Source: Limnohabitans sp. (GTDB lineage Bacteria > Pseudomonadota > Gammaproteobacteria > Burkholderiales > Burkholderiaceae_C). Taken from it: 7,735 nt of DNA. The stretch's first letter is position 1. The number at the start of each line of letters is the position of its first letter. Of this stretch, positions 1 to 6,473 are shown piece by piece. Both the position numbers and the translations under genes were made by a program. The notes under the pieces are model-generated. The model did not search any database. It worked only from the letters and a program-made list of their open reading frames with translations, and was not told the origin of the DNA. The DNA lies in NCBI GenBank assembly GCA_018883305.1, contig VEQI01000151.1:1-7735 (forward strand), read 5' to 3'.

Positions 1-43
1 GACTGGATCCATCCAAGAAACCGCTCGCTCGATACCAATTAGC

Positions 44-961
44 TCAAACCCCCAGCATCAAGCGAATGTTCTGAACCGCCGCCCCGCTGGCACCCTTGCC
101 CAGGTTGTCCAGCCGTGCCACCAGCAGGGCATGGCGATGTGCCTCCTGCGGATAGACACGCAACTCCAGTCGGTTGGTGTCGTTCAGCGCAGTGGGCTCC
201 AGCTTGCCGTCTTCCGTGGGGGCCTCCACCGTGACCCAGGTAGACCCGACACGCGCGTAGTGCTCGCGCAAAGCTTGCTCCAGATCCGCTGCCTGCACGC
301 GGTTGGGCAGGGCATCCAGATGCAGCGGCAGGTTCACCAGCATGCCCTGACGGAAGTTGCCCACCGAGGGCAAAAACAGCGGACGGGCACGCAAGCCCGT
401 ATGCTGCATGATCTCTGGCACATGCTTGTGCTGCAGGCCCAGGGCATAGGCCTCGAACGGGGGCGCCTTGCCCGCCTCATAAGCCTCGATCATGGTTCTG
501 CCTCCACCTGAGTAACCACTCACAGACGGCAAAGTCAACGGAAAATCAGCAGGAATCAAACCTGCGTCCACCAGCGGACGAATCAGGGCAATGGCCCCGG
601 TGGCATAGCAACCTGGATTGGAGACGCGAGCCGCCTCGGTGACCGCCTGCGTCTGGCCAGACGTCAGCTCGGGAAATCCATAGACCCAGCCGGCAGCCAC
701 ACGATGCGCCGTGGAGGCATCCACGATACGGGGACGACGCCCGCTCAAACCGTCCACCATGGCCACCGACTCACGCGCCGCGTCATCATGCAGACACAGC
801 ACCACCAAGTCGGCCTGGGCCATGATCTCGCGCTTGGCCTCGGGGTCCTTGCGGCGCGCGGGATCGATGCTGATCACCTCGATCTGCGGCATCGTTGCCA
901 GACGATCACGGATTTGCAAACCGGTCGTGCCGGCCTCCCCATCGATAAAAACCTTGGCCAT
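44..961 (-). CDS. argC: N-acetyl-gamma-glutamyl-phosphate reductase, type 2
   Basis: This cytosolic enzyme makes N-acetylglutamate semialdehyde from N-acetylglutamyl phosphate with NADPH, the third step of arginine biosynthesis. The protein has 305 residues and opens with the Rossmann signature VFIDGEAGTTGLQIRDRL (about 3-20). The catalytic cysteine is Cys118 in SNPGCYATG. The conserved GLQHKHVPEI block (about 176-185) carries the general-base histidine, and NLGKGASGAAVQN closes the C-terminus. The short length and the GEAGTTG signature indicate the type 2 (short) family rather than the longer type 1. I chose the ATG at 961: the fold begins immediately after it, and the in-frame TTG two codons upstream (967) adds only Met-Ser. 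The Shine-Dalgarno is weak. The gene is divergent from sucC with a 159-bp gap. No other arg gene is visible, so nothing here shows ArgR control. Confidence 0.96.
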   Translation of the reverse strand: MAKVFIDGEAGTTGLQIRDRLATMPQIEVISIDPARRKDPEAKREIMAQADLVVLCLHDDAARESVAMVDGLSGRRPRIVDASTAHRVAAGWVYGFPELTSGQTQAVTEAARVSNPGCYATGAIALIRPLVDAGLIPADFPLTLPSVSGYSGGGRTMIEAYEAGKAPPFEAYALGLQHKHVPEIMQHTGLRARPLFLPSVGNFRQGMLVNLPLHLDALPNRVQAADLEQALREHYARVGSTWVTVEAPTEDGKLEPTALNDTNRLELRVYPQEAHRHALLVARLDNLGKGASGAAVQNIRLMLGV

Positions 962-1120
962 GCTCAAAGAATCTCAATCAAAAATGACGATGCCCCAGCC
1001 CTGTAAGGGAGAGACAAGCTTGGTGCAACGCAACATGATACATTTCACGGCGGCGAAGTCCAGGGCGGGGTGCGCCCAGAGACGCCCGCCCCCATTTTCA
1101 CCGTCGAAGAGAGAACCCTC
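962..1120. promoter_or_regulatory. divergent argC / sucC intergenic region
   Basis: This 159-bp gap must hold promoters firing in both directions. The best sigma70-like candidate I see faces argC on the minus strand: TTGCAC, a 17-base spacer, then TACAGG, read from about 1032 down to 1004. The -10 matches consensus at only three of six positions. No good -35/-10 pair for sucC stands out. A GC-rich hairpin in the sucC-proximal half is listed separately. The presence of promoters is inferred from the divergent layout; the exact sites are weakly supported. Confidence 0.4.
1063..1091 (+). promoter_or_regulatory. GC-rich hairpin(s) in the sucC 5' leader
   Basis: GGGCGGG (1063-1069) pairs perfectly with CCCGCCC (1085-1091), and the right arm is followed by CCATTTTC. 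The same left arm can pair instead with a nearer CGCCC (1073-1077) to form GGGCG-GGGTG-CGCCC. The two foldings exclude each other. The hairpin lies about 30 bp before the sucC ATG, so it is either in the transcript leader or over the promoter. I do not recognise a named RNA motif. It could simply reflect high GC content. Confidence 0.35.
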
Positions 1121-2281
1121 ATGAAGATTCACGAGTACCAAGGCAAGGAGATCTTGCGAAATTTTGGCGTGCCGGTCCCCCGTGGTATCCCGGCCTTCAC
1201 GGTGCAAGAAGCGGTGGAAGCCGCCCAGAAGCTTGGCGGCCCGGTGTGGGTGGTCAAGGCACAGATTCATGCTGGCGGTCGCGGCAAGGGCGGGGGCGTC
1301 AAGGTCGCCAAGTCCATTGACGACGTCAAGCGCCTGGCCGGCGAGATCCTGGGCATGCAGCTCAAGACCCACCAGACCGGCCCCGAGGGCCAGAAGGTTC
1401 GTCGCCTCTATATCGAAGACGGCGCCGACATCCAGAAAGAATATTACGTCTCGGTCGTGACCGACCGCGCCAGCCAGAAAGTCGTCATCATGGCGTCCTC
1501 TGAAGGCGGCATGGACATCGAGGAAGTGGCGCACAACACGCCCGAGAAAATCATCAAGGTTTTCGTCGACCCTCAAGTGGGCCTGACGGATGCGCAAGCC
1601 AAGGAAGTGACCGATGGCATCGGTTTGCCGGCCAACTCCACCGCCCAAGGCGTGGACGTGCTGCAAAAGCTGTACAAGTGCTACATGGAGACGGACGCGT
1701 CGCTGGTGGAAATCAACCCGCTGAACCGCGACAGCAAGGGCAACATCATCGCTCTGGACGCCAAGTTCAACTTCGACAGCAACGCGCTGTTCCGCCACCC
1801 CGAGATCGTCGCCTACCGCGACCTGGATGAAGAAGACCCCGCAGAAATCGAAGCCTCCAAGTTCGACCTGGCCTACATCAGCCTGGACGGCAACATCGGC
1901 TGCCTGGTCAACGGTGCCGGTCTGGCCATGGCCACCATGGACACCATCAAGCTGTTCGGCGCCGAGCCGGCCAACTTCCTCGATGTGGGTGGCGGCGCCA
2001 CCCCCGAGAAAGTGACCGAAGCGTTCAAGATCATGCTCAAGAACCCCAAGGTCAAGGCCATTCTGGTCAACATCTTCGGCGGCATCATGCGCTGTGACAC
2101 CATCGCCACCGGCGTGATCACCGCTTGCAAGGCGGTCAACCTGAGCGTGCCGCTGGTGGTGCGCATGAAGGGCACCAACGAAGAGCTGGGCAAGAAGCTG
2201 CTGGCCGAATCAGGCCTGCCCATCATCAGTGCCGACACCATGGCAGAAGCGGCCCAGAAGGTCGTGGCCGCTGTCAAATAA
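1121..2281 (+). CDS. sucC: succinyl-CoA synthetase (ADP-forming), beta subunit
   Basis: This is the nucleotide-binding and specificity subunit of succinyl-CoA synthetase. With SucD it interconverts succinyl-CoA and succinate with substrate-level phosphorylation of ADP in the TCA cycle. The protein has 386 residues, the usual bacterial length. It starts with MKIHEYQGKEILRNFGVPVP, the classic N-terminus of the family. The ATP-grasp loop HAGGRGKGGGVK lies at about 50-61. The Mg-nucleotide ligands fit Asn199 (VEINP) and Asp213 (ALDAK). The ligase domain follows, with LVNGAGLAMATMD (262-274), FLDVGGGA (286-293) and NIFGGIMRCD (317-326). I chose the ATG at 1121 because homology begins there and a GAAGAGAG purine run (about 1107-1114) precedes it. 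A GTG at 1070 in the same frame would only add unconserved residues. sucD follows 14 bp later, so the two are co-transcribed. Confidence 0.98.
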   Translation: MKIHEYQGKEILRNFGVPVPRGIPAFTVQEAVEAAQKLGGPVWVVKAQIHAGGRGKGGGVKVAKSIDDVKRLAGEILGMQLKTHQTGPEGQKVRRLYIEDGADIQKEYYVSVVTDRASQKVVIMASSEGGMDIEEVAHNTPEKIIKVFVDPQVGLTDAQAKEVTDGIGLPANSTAQGVDVLQKLYKCYMETDASLVEINPLNRDSKGNIIALDAKFNFDSNALFRHPEIVAYRDLDEEDPAEIEASKFDLAYISLDGNIGCLVNGAGLAMATMDTIKLFGAEPANFLDVGGGATPEKVTEAFKIMLKNPKVKAILVNIFGGIMRCDTIATGVITACKAVNLSVPLVVRMKGTNEELGKKLLAESGLPIISADTMAEAAQKVVAAVK

Positions 2282-2295
2282 GCCGGGGAATACAC

Positions 2296-3189
2296 ATGTC
2301 GATTTTCATCAACAAAAACACCAAGGTCATCACCCAGGGCATCACCGGCAAGACCGGTCAGTTCCACACGGAAAAGTGCCAGGAATACGCCAACGGCAAG
2401 AACTGCTTTGTCGCCGGCGTGAACCCCAAGAAGGCCGGCGAAAAGATTTTTGACATTCCCATCTACGCGTCGGTGAAAGAAGCCGCCTCGCAGACGGGTG
2501 CCACCGTGTCCGTGATTTATGTGCCACCCGCCGGCGCTGCCGCCGCCATCTGGGAAGCGGTGGAAGCCGACCTGGATCTGGCGATCTGCATCACCGAAGG
2601 CATCCCCGTTCGCGACATGCTGGAAGTGCGTAACAAGATGAAGGCCAAGGAAGCCGCCGGCGGCAAGAAGACCTTGCTGCTGGGCCCCAACTGCCCGGGC
2701 CTCATTACCCCTGATGAGATCAAGATTGGCATCATGCCCGGTCACATCCACCGCAAGGGCCGCATTGGCGTGGTGTCCCGCTCGGGCACGCTGACCTATG
2801 AAGCCGTGGCGCAGTTGACCGAGATTGGCTTGGGCCAGTCCAGTGCCGTGGGCATCGGGGGCGACCCGATCAACGGTCTGAAGCACATTGATGTGATGAA
2901 AGCATTCAATGACGATCCCGAGACCGACGCCGTCATCATGATCGGCGAGATCGGCGGCCCCGATGAGGCGGAAGCCGCCCGCTGGTGCAAGGCCAACATG
3001 AAGAAGCCCATCGTGGGTTTCATCGCCGGCGTCACCGCCCCTGCAGGCAAGCGCATGGGCCACGCCGGTGCGCTGATCTCCGGCGGTGCTGACACCGCGG
3101 ACGCCAAGCTCGCCATCATGGAAGAGTGCGGCTTCAAGGTCACCCGCAACCCGTCTGAAATGGGCAAGCTGCTCAAAGCACTGCTGTGA
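2296..3189 (+). CDS. sucD: succinyl-CoA synthetase, alpha subunit
   Basis: This is the catalytic subunit that binds CoA and carries the phosphohistidine intermediate. The protein has 297 residues, close to the family length. The N-terminal CoA-binding Rossmann domain includes GITGKTGQFHT (15-25) and VPPAGAAAAIWEA (77-89). GPNCPG is at 130-135 and VVSRSGTLTYE at 159-169. The active-site loop GKRMGHAGALI places the phosphorylated histidine at His256. The start at 2296 is supported by GGGGAA (2285-2290) five bases upstream. The gene lies 14 bp after sucC, giving equimolar subunits from one message, and a strong hairpin follows the stop codon. Confidence 0.98.
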   Translation: MSIFINKNTKVITQGITGKTGQFHTEKCQEYANGKNCFVAGVNPKKAGEKIFDIPIYASVKEAASQTGATVSVIYVPPAGAAAAIWEAVEADLDLAICITEGIPVRDMLEVRNKMKAKEAAGGKKTLLLGPNCPGLITPDEIKIGIMPGHIHRKGRIGVVSRSGTLTYEAVAQLTEIGLGQSSAVGIGGDPINGLKHIDVMKAFNDDPETDAVIMIGEIGGPDEAEAARWCKANMKKPIVGFIAGVTAPAGKRMGHAGALISGGADTADAKLAIMEECGFKVTRNPSEMGKLLKALL

Positions 3190-3214
3190 AGGCGACAGCC
3201 TAAGCAGAACTACC

Positions 3215-3239
3215 AACGGGCCCGGTTTACGGGCCCGTT
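3215..3239 (+). terminator. perfect inverted repeat after sucD, probable terminator
   Basis: AACGGGCCCG (3215-3224) and CGGGCCCGTT (3230-3239) are exact reverse complements around a 5-base GTTTA loop, 26 bp after the sucD stop. The position and the very stable 10-bp stem suggest transcription termination or 3' protection of the sucCD message. The U-tract is almost absent (only TT, then ACACTTG), so termination may be partial or may depend on Rho or stem pausing. Some read-through into the next gene is possible. Confidence 0.7.
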
Positions 3240-3272
3240 ACACTTGCGGCCTGTCAATCTGGCGCAGCATCC

Positions 3273-3292
3273 GGCGAGGGTACGCGCTCGCC
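3273..3292 (+). promoter_or_regulatory. small hairpin in the leader of the TerC-family gene
   Basis: GGCGAG (3273-3278) pairs with CTCGCC (3287-3292) around an 8-base loop, 19 bp before the ATG at 3312. It sits just upstream of the GGAG ribosome binding site (3301-3304). Some TerC/YjbE-family genes are controlled by manganese-sensing leaders, but I do not see that riboswitch's conserved core here. The function is unknown, and chance is plausible at this GC content. Confidence 0.3.
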
Positions 3293-3311
3293 CCATCCAC
3301 GGAGACTAAGC

Positions 3312-4004
3312 ATGGAATTCCTGAACAACACCGATTTCTGGGTCGGCCTGATGAAGATCATCTGGATCAACATCATCCTGTCCGGTGACAACGCGGTGGT
3401 TATCGCCTTGGCAGCCCGTTCACTGCCTCCGCATCAGCAAAAGAAAGCCATTTTGTTCGGCTCTGGCGCGGCCGTGGTGCTGCGTATCATTTTGACGGTG
3501 GTGGCCGTGCAGTTGCTGGCGCTGTCATACCTGCAAATCATCGGCGGTTTGCTGTTGCTGTGGATTGGCGTGCAGTTGCTGAGCGAGAACGATGAAGAGG
3601 AAGAGGGCGAGGTCAAGCAAGCCAGCCTGATGACCGCCATCCGCACCATTCTGATCGCCGACATTGTGATGAGCCTGGACAACGTGATTGCCGTGGCCGC
3701 TGCGGCCAAGGGCTCCAATACGCTGCTCATCATTGGCTTGGCCATCAGCATCCCACTGGTCATCTTCGGCAGCACGCTCATGATCAAGCTGATGGAGCGC
3801 TTCCCCATCATCGTCACCCTGGGTGCCGCCTTGATCGGCTGGGTGGGCGGTGAGACCATCATCAGCGACGTTTCACTCAAGTCCACCCTGGAAGCCAACC
3901 CCTCGCTGCACCACATCTGCGCAGCCGTGGGCGCCGTGGTGGTGGTTGGCCTGGGCAAGTTCCTTCAGGCAAGGCATCACCAAAAAGAAGCCTCTTCCGA
4001 CTGA
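3312..4004 (+). CDS. TerC family integral membrane protein, YjbE subgroup
   Basis: This 230-residue inner-membrane protein has about seven predicted transmembrane segments (roughly 14-35, 46-70, 72-90, 108-130, 138-158, 166-185, 201-218). The family's duplicated acidic motif is visible as SGDNAVVIALA (24-34, Asp26) and SLDNVIAVAAA (121-131, Asp123), each inside a membrane helix. A short acidic cytosolic loop, NDEEEEGE (93-100), separates the two halves. TerC/YjbE/Alx-type proteins are linked to metal efflux (mainly manganese), metalation of exported proteins and tellurite resistance. The substrate of this member cannot be read from sequence. A GGAG site seven bases before the ATG supports the start. 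Hairpins flank the gene on both sides, so it is probably monocistronic apart from sucD read-through. Confidence 0.92.
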   Translation: MEFLNNTDFWVGLMKIIWINIILSGDNAVVIALAARSLPPHQQKKAILFGSGAAVVLRIILTVVAVQLLALSYLQIIGGLLLLWIGVQLLSENDEEEEGEVKQASLMTAIRTILIADIVMSLDNVIAVAAAAKGSNTLLIIGLAISIPLVIFGSTLMIKLMERFPIIVTLGAALIGWVGGETIISDVSLKSTLEANPSLHHICAAVGAVVVVGLGKFLQARHHQKEASSD

Positions 4005-4012
4005 TGCACGTC

Positions 4013-4030
4013 ACCCTCCCACGGGAGGGT
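4013..4030 (+). terminator. short perfect hairpin after the TerC gene
   Basis: ACCCTCCC (4013-4020) and GGGAGGGT (4023-4030) are exact reverse complements. With realistic loop closure this is a 7-bp GC-rich stem on a 4-base CACG loop. It begins 8 bp after the TerC stop codon and lacks a T-run (TGATCT follows). It probably ends or attenuates the upstream transcript before the pilin gene. It could also act in the pilin leader, which starts only about 45 bp later. Confidence 0.5.
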
Positions 4031-4075
4031 TGATCTACCATCGGAGCCATTCCAACTTGCTCCGGGAGAGATCAC

Positions 4076-4591
4076 TTGAAACGACTGCAACAGGGCTTCA
4101 CGCTCATCGAGCTGATGGTGGTGCTGGGCATCATCGGCGTACTGGCCTCCTTCGCTGTTCCGGCCTACCAGGACTACACCATTCGCGCCCGCGTGGGTGA
4201 GGGCCTGGCGCTGGCGGCCACCGCCAAAACCCAGGTAATGGAAGTGCTGGCCAGTGGCAACGCCGCCGGCGCCACGGAGGGCTACGCCGCCGGCTACCAA
4301 ACCCCAGCGGCCACCTTGAATGTGGCCAGTATCACCATTCAGCCAGCCAGCGGCATCATCTCCATCAAAACCCAGGCTCCTGCGGGCAACGGCACCCTGC
4401 ACCTGGTGCCCTTCACCGGCACACGTGAGGCCGCAGTGGCCTTGCCCACGGGCACCAGCAGCTTCACACCACCCGCCCAGGCGGCGGTGAGCTGGCGCTG
4501 CGTGGTACAAGGAACCACCGTGCCAGGTGGCATCGCCCTGCCGGCGGGTGATCTGCTGACGTCCAAATACGCGCCGGCTGAATGCCGTTGA
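4076..4591 (+). CDS. pilA: type IV pilin (PilA-like)
   Basis: This is the structural subunit of a type IV pilus, used for twitching, adhesion or DNA uptake. The 171-residue precursor has a six-residue basic leader and the type III (prepilin) cleavage site MKRLQQG|FTLIEL. PilD peptidase cuts after Gly7 and methylates Phe8. Glu12 is the conserved Glu5 of the mature protein. Residues 8-34 form the hydrophobic N-terminal helix, continuing into AYQDYTIRARVGEGLALA. Cys142 (SWRCVV) and Cys170 (PAECR) bracket the C-terminal disulfide D-loop. The start is TTG, supported by GGGAGAG (4064-4070) five bases upstream and by exact placement of the leader; no ATG is available. The membrane ligase gene begins one base after the stop. 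A Thr/Ser/Pro-rich stretch, LPTGTSSFTPPAQAA (123-137), could be a glycan acceptor (inference). It may be the major pilin or a PilE-like variant. Confidence 0.93.
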   Translation: MKRLQQGFTLIELMVVLGIIGVLASFAVPAYQDYTIRARVGEGLALAATAKTQVMEVLASGNAAGATEGYAAGYQTPAATLNVASITIQPASGIISIKTQAPAGNGTLHLVPFTGTREAAVALPTGTSSFTPPAQAAVSWRCVVQGTTVPGGIALPAGDLLTSKYAPAECR

Positions 4592-4592
4592 G

Positions 4593-6224
4593 GTGAGGTC
4601 CGCGCAGGCACCTTGGGTCATCCTCCTGGCCGCAGCCGCCACGGTGGCCTTGCCCTGGCTGTGGCCCTGGGCACCGCCGCCCATTCCTGCCGTGCCAGGC
4701 TTGCTGTCAGCCTGGGGCCTGACGGCCCTCCTGTGGGGATTGAGCCAGTGGCCTGCGTCTCGTCAAGGCCCGGTTTTAAGTCCGCTGGCACTGACCCTGC
4801 TGATGGGTCTGGTGGGGCTGGCGGCCTGGCGTATGCCGTTCATCGACCTGGCCTTGCTGGGCGGCTTGTTCGGCAGTGGAATGTGCGTGCTGCTGGCCTC
4901 GCAATGCGTTCGTCATGGCAACGCATTTCTGCTGCCGGCCATCGGTGGGGGCGTGCTGGCAGCGGCCAGCCTCTCTGCCATCCTTGGCCTCTTGCAGTAT
5001 GGTGGGCTGTTGCGTGAACCGCATGCGGTGTGGTCATGGCTGCATGCCAGCCCTGGTGAAGAGGCCTACGGTCAGTTGCGCCAACGCAATCAATTGGGTA
5101 GCCTCATGGCGCTGGGCCTGGCCGCCTGGTGCTATTTGGCCCACCTGGGGTGGACCTGTCGGGTCATGCGCCTATTGGCGTGGGTCACCCTGGCCCTGTT
5201 GTCCTTGGGCGCGGCGGCTTCGTCCTCCCGCACCGGCGCGCTGGCCTGGGTGGGCCTGTGCTTGCTCACGCTGGTGTGGCCCACCGCAAGCGCCCCGAAC
5301 CGCAGGGGACCCAGCGCCCGTCAGGGCGCCTTGGTGGCCCTGGGTGCCTTTCTTTTGCTGTCGGGTCTACTGCCCTGGTTGGCCGCGCAAGTGCACACGG
5401 TCCAATTACCCAAGGCCAGCGCGTTTGAGCGCCTGGTCACCCAGTCAGAAGGGATGGGCATTTGCGAGAGTCGCCTGGTGTTGTGGCGTCATGTGCTGGC
5501 GCTGTCGATACAACAGCCCTGGATGGGCTGGGGATTTGGCGAACTGGATTTTGCCCATGCCACACAAACCATCCCGGGCGAGCGTTTCTGCGGCCAACTG
5601 GGGCACGCGCATAACCTGTTGTTGCACCTGGCGGTGGAATGGGGCTGGCCCTTGACACTGCTGGGTGTGTCCTGCGCGGTGATGTGGGTCGTTCGCCGAC
5701 AGCCCTGGCAAGCACGTCACCCGCTCTCGGTCTTGGGCTGGTCGTGGCTGGGTGTGATCGGTCTGCACAGCGGATTGGAGTTCCCGCTTTGGTATGGGCC
5801 ATTTCAAATGATCCTGGGGCTGGCCGTGGGAGGCATCATCGTGGGGCAGACATTGGGCACGCCTGGTTCATCGCCAAACTCCAACGTCGTCAAGCCTTGT
5901 AGCTCAGGCAGCATGCAACAGATCGCAAGCCGGGTCGTGGTAGCCCTGGGGCTATGCTGCTGTGCATGGGCCGGCTGGGACTACCACCGGGTCTCACAAG
6001 TCTTTCAGCCTGCCGTCCTGCGCAGTGAGGACTGCCGAACAGCGCCTCAGCAATGCCTGAACCAAGTGGTCTGGTTTCACCAGGCACGCGACTTTGCCTT
6101 GCTGCGGCAGGCCATGGCTGTCAACGACACCGAGCAGGCTCAGGCCTTGGCCATACGGGTGGCGCATTTCGCGCCAGAGGCCTGGGTGTTGGCACAGGTC
6201 AGGGTCGTGGCGCATCCCAAATGA
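4593..6224 (+). CDS. PglL / O-antigen ligase family membrane glycosyltransferase
   Basis: This 543-residue polytopic inner-membrane protein resembles oligosaccharyltransferases of the PglL/WaaL (Wzy_C) type. Such enzymes move a lipid-linked glycan to pilin or other periplasmic proteins, or to lipid A core. The PglL_A-type motif is visible at GQLRQRNQLGSLMALGL (160-176). The Wzy_C region runs from about 196 to 360, with SSSRTGALAW (210-219) and a periplasmic loop ending in GHAHNLLLHLAVEWG (337-351), which holds the key histidines. The C-terminal HSGLEFPLWYGPF motif (392-404) is typical of the PglL side of the family. The start is GTG, one base after the pilin stop, with no strong ribosome binding site of its own. 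Translational coupling to the pilin is therefore likely, and the pairing suggests the pilin is a substrate. It could instead be a general O-oligosaccharyltransferase or an O-antigen ligase. No other glycan genes are in the window. Confidence 0.85.
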   Translation: MRSAQAPWVILLAAAATVALPWLWPWAPPPIPAVPGLLSAWGLTALLWGLSQWPASRQGPVLSPLALTLLMGLVGLAAWRMPFIDLALLGGLFGSGMCVLLASQCVRHGNAFLLPAIGGGVLAAASLSAILGLLQYGGLLREPHAVWSWLHASPGEEAYGQLRQRNQLGSLMALGLAAWCYLAHLGWTCRVMRLLAWVTLALLSLGAAASSSRTGALAWVGLCLLTLVWPTASAPNRRGPSARQGALVALGAFLLLSGLLPWLAAQVHTVQLPKASAFERLVTQSEGMGICESRLVLWRHVLALSIQQPWMGWGFGELDFAHATQTIPGERFCGQLGHAHNLLLHLAVEWGWPLTLLGVSCAVMWVVRRQPWQARHPLSVLGWSWLGVIGLHSGLEFPLWYGPFQMILGLAVGGIIVGQTLGTPGSSPNSNVVKPCSSGSMQQIASRVVVALGLCCCAWAGWDYHRVSQVFQPAVLRSEDCRTAPQQCLNQVVWFHQARDFALLRQAMAVNDTEQAQALAIRVAHFAPEAWVLAQVRVVAHPK

Positions 6225-6248
6225 CCCTGGATACGTCCTGACAGCTAT

Positions 6249-6389
6249 TCAGGGCTGCGCCACAAAATGCCCGCTCTTGCCCCCCCGCTTTTCCAGCAAC
6301 CGAATGCCGGTCATGGTCATGCCTTTGTCCACGGCCTTGCACATGTCGTAAACCGTCAACAAAGCCACCTGCACCGCCGTCAGGGCTTC
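6249..6389 (-). pseudogene. moaC: 3' fragment of moaC (cyclic pyranopterin monophosphate synthase)
   Basis: The minus strand reads EALTAVQVALLTVYDMCKAV, then DKGMTMTGIRLLEKRGGKSG and HFVAQP before a TGA. This is the C-terminal 46 codons of MoaC. MoaC acts with MoaA in the first stage of molybdenum cofactor synthesis and is normally about 160 residues long. The catalytic Asp and Lys of YDMCKA are present, but the first two thirds of the protein are missing. The family sequence before EALTAV is normally VEM. Here the frame reads VVDLC and hits a TAA at 6405-6407, so homology ends at about 6389. The fragment has no start and cannot make MoaC. It is convergent with the ligase gene, 24 bp from its stop, where intact moaC commonly sits in related genomes (from memory). 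I infer that an element inserted into moaC and left this displaced end. Confidence 0.85.
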
Positions 6390-6473
6390 ACACAAATCAA
6401 CAACTTAGCCGCCACAGGCTGAGAGCCTTGACCCGTTTTCTGTCGGGTTAGTGGGACAAAATTGGGACAAGAT
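6384..6473. other. probable end of an integrated element (attachment-site region)
   Basis: Backbone homology (moaC) stops at about 6389 and unrelated, lower-GC DNA begins. Immediately beyond are the inverted repeat AGGCT-GAG-AGCCT (6416-6428), a second inverted repeat ACCCG-N8-CGGGT (6431-6448), and the tandem 11-bp repeat listed separately. Short direct and inverted repeats next to a crossover point are typical of tyrosine-integrase arm and core sites. No integrase gene is in the window, so the element type and the exact core are unknown. The far end, outside the window, should carry the rest of moaC. Confidence 0.5.
6452..6473 (+). repeat. tandem 11-bp direct repeat, two copies
   Basis: TGGGACAAAAT (6452-6462) is followed directly by TGGGACAAGAT (6463-6473), with one difference between the copies. 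The pair lies about 60 bp inside the moaC breakpoint. Tandem copies of a 10-11 bp unit place both on the same face of the helix, as expected for a dimeric or cooperative DNA-binding protein such as an integrase or excisionase. That reading is inference. Confidence 0.7.

Noticed and set aside
961..967. TTG at 967 as the argC start
   Set aside because: The ATG at 961 sits directly before the conserved fold, and the TTG would add only two residues without a better ribosome binding site.
1070..1120. in-frame GTG at 1070 as the sucC start
   Set aside because: The extra 17 residues are not part of the SucC family, and the ATG at 1121 gives the exact canonical N-terminus and 386-residue length.
974..1798. 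274-residue open frame on the minus strand
   Set aside because: It overlaps the start of sucC in antisense and shows no family motif. It is a shadow of codon bias.
1873..3216. 447-residue open frame on the minus strand
   Set aside because: It lies antisense to sucC and sucD, which are certain. Long antisense frames are expected in GC-rich genes with strong third-position bias.
3240..3311. manganese riboswitch (yybP-ykoY type) before the TerC gene
   Set aside because: The leader is only about 70 bases and lacks the conserved internal-loop sequences. Only one simple hairpin is visible.
4040..4062. sigma54 (-24/-12) promoter before the pilin gene
   Set aside because: A GG and a GC are present (4043-4044 and 4059-4060) but are 14 bases apart instead of 10, and the flanking consensus is absent.
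4876..5655. 259-residue open frame on the plus strand inside the ligase gene
   Set aside because: It is an alternative frame of the well-supported PglL-type gene, with Trp/Cys/Arg/Pro-rich composition typical of an out-of-frame reading.
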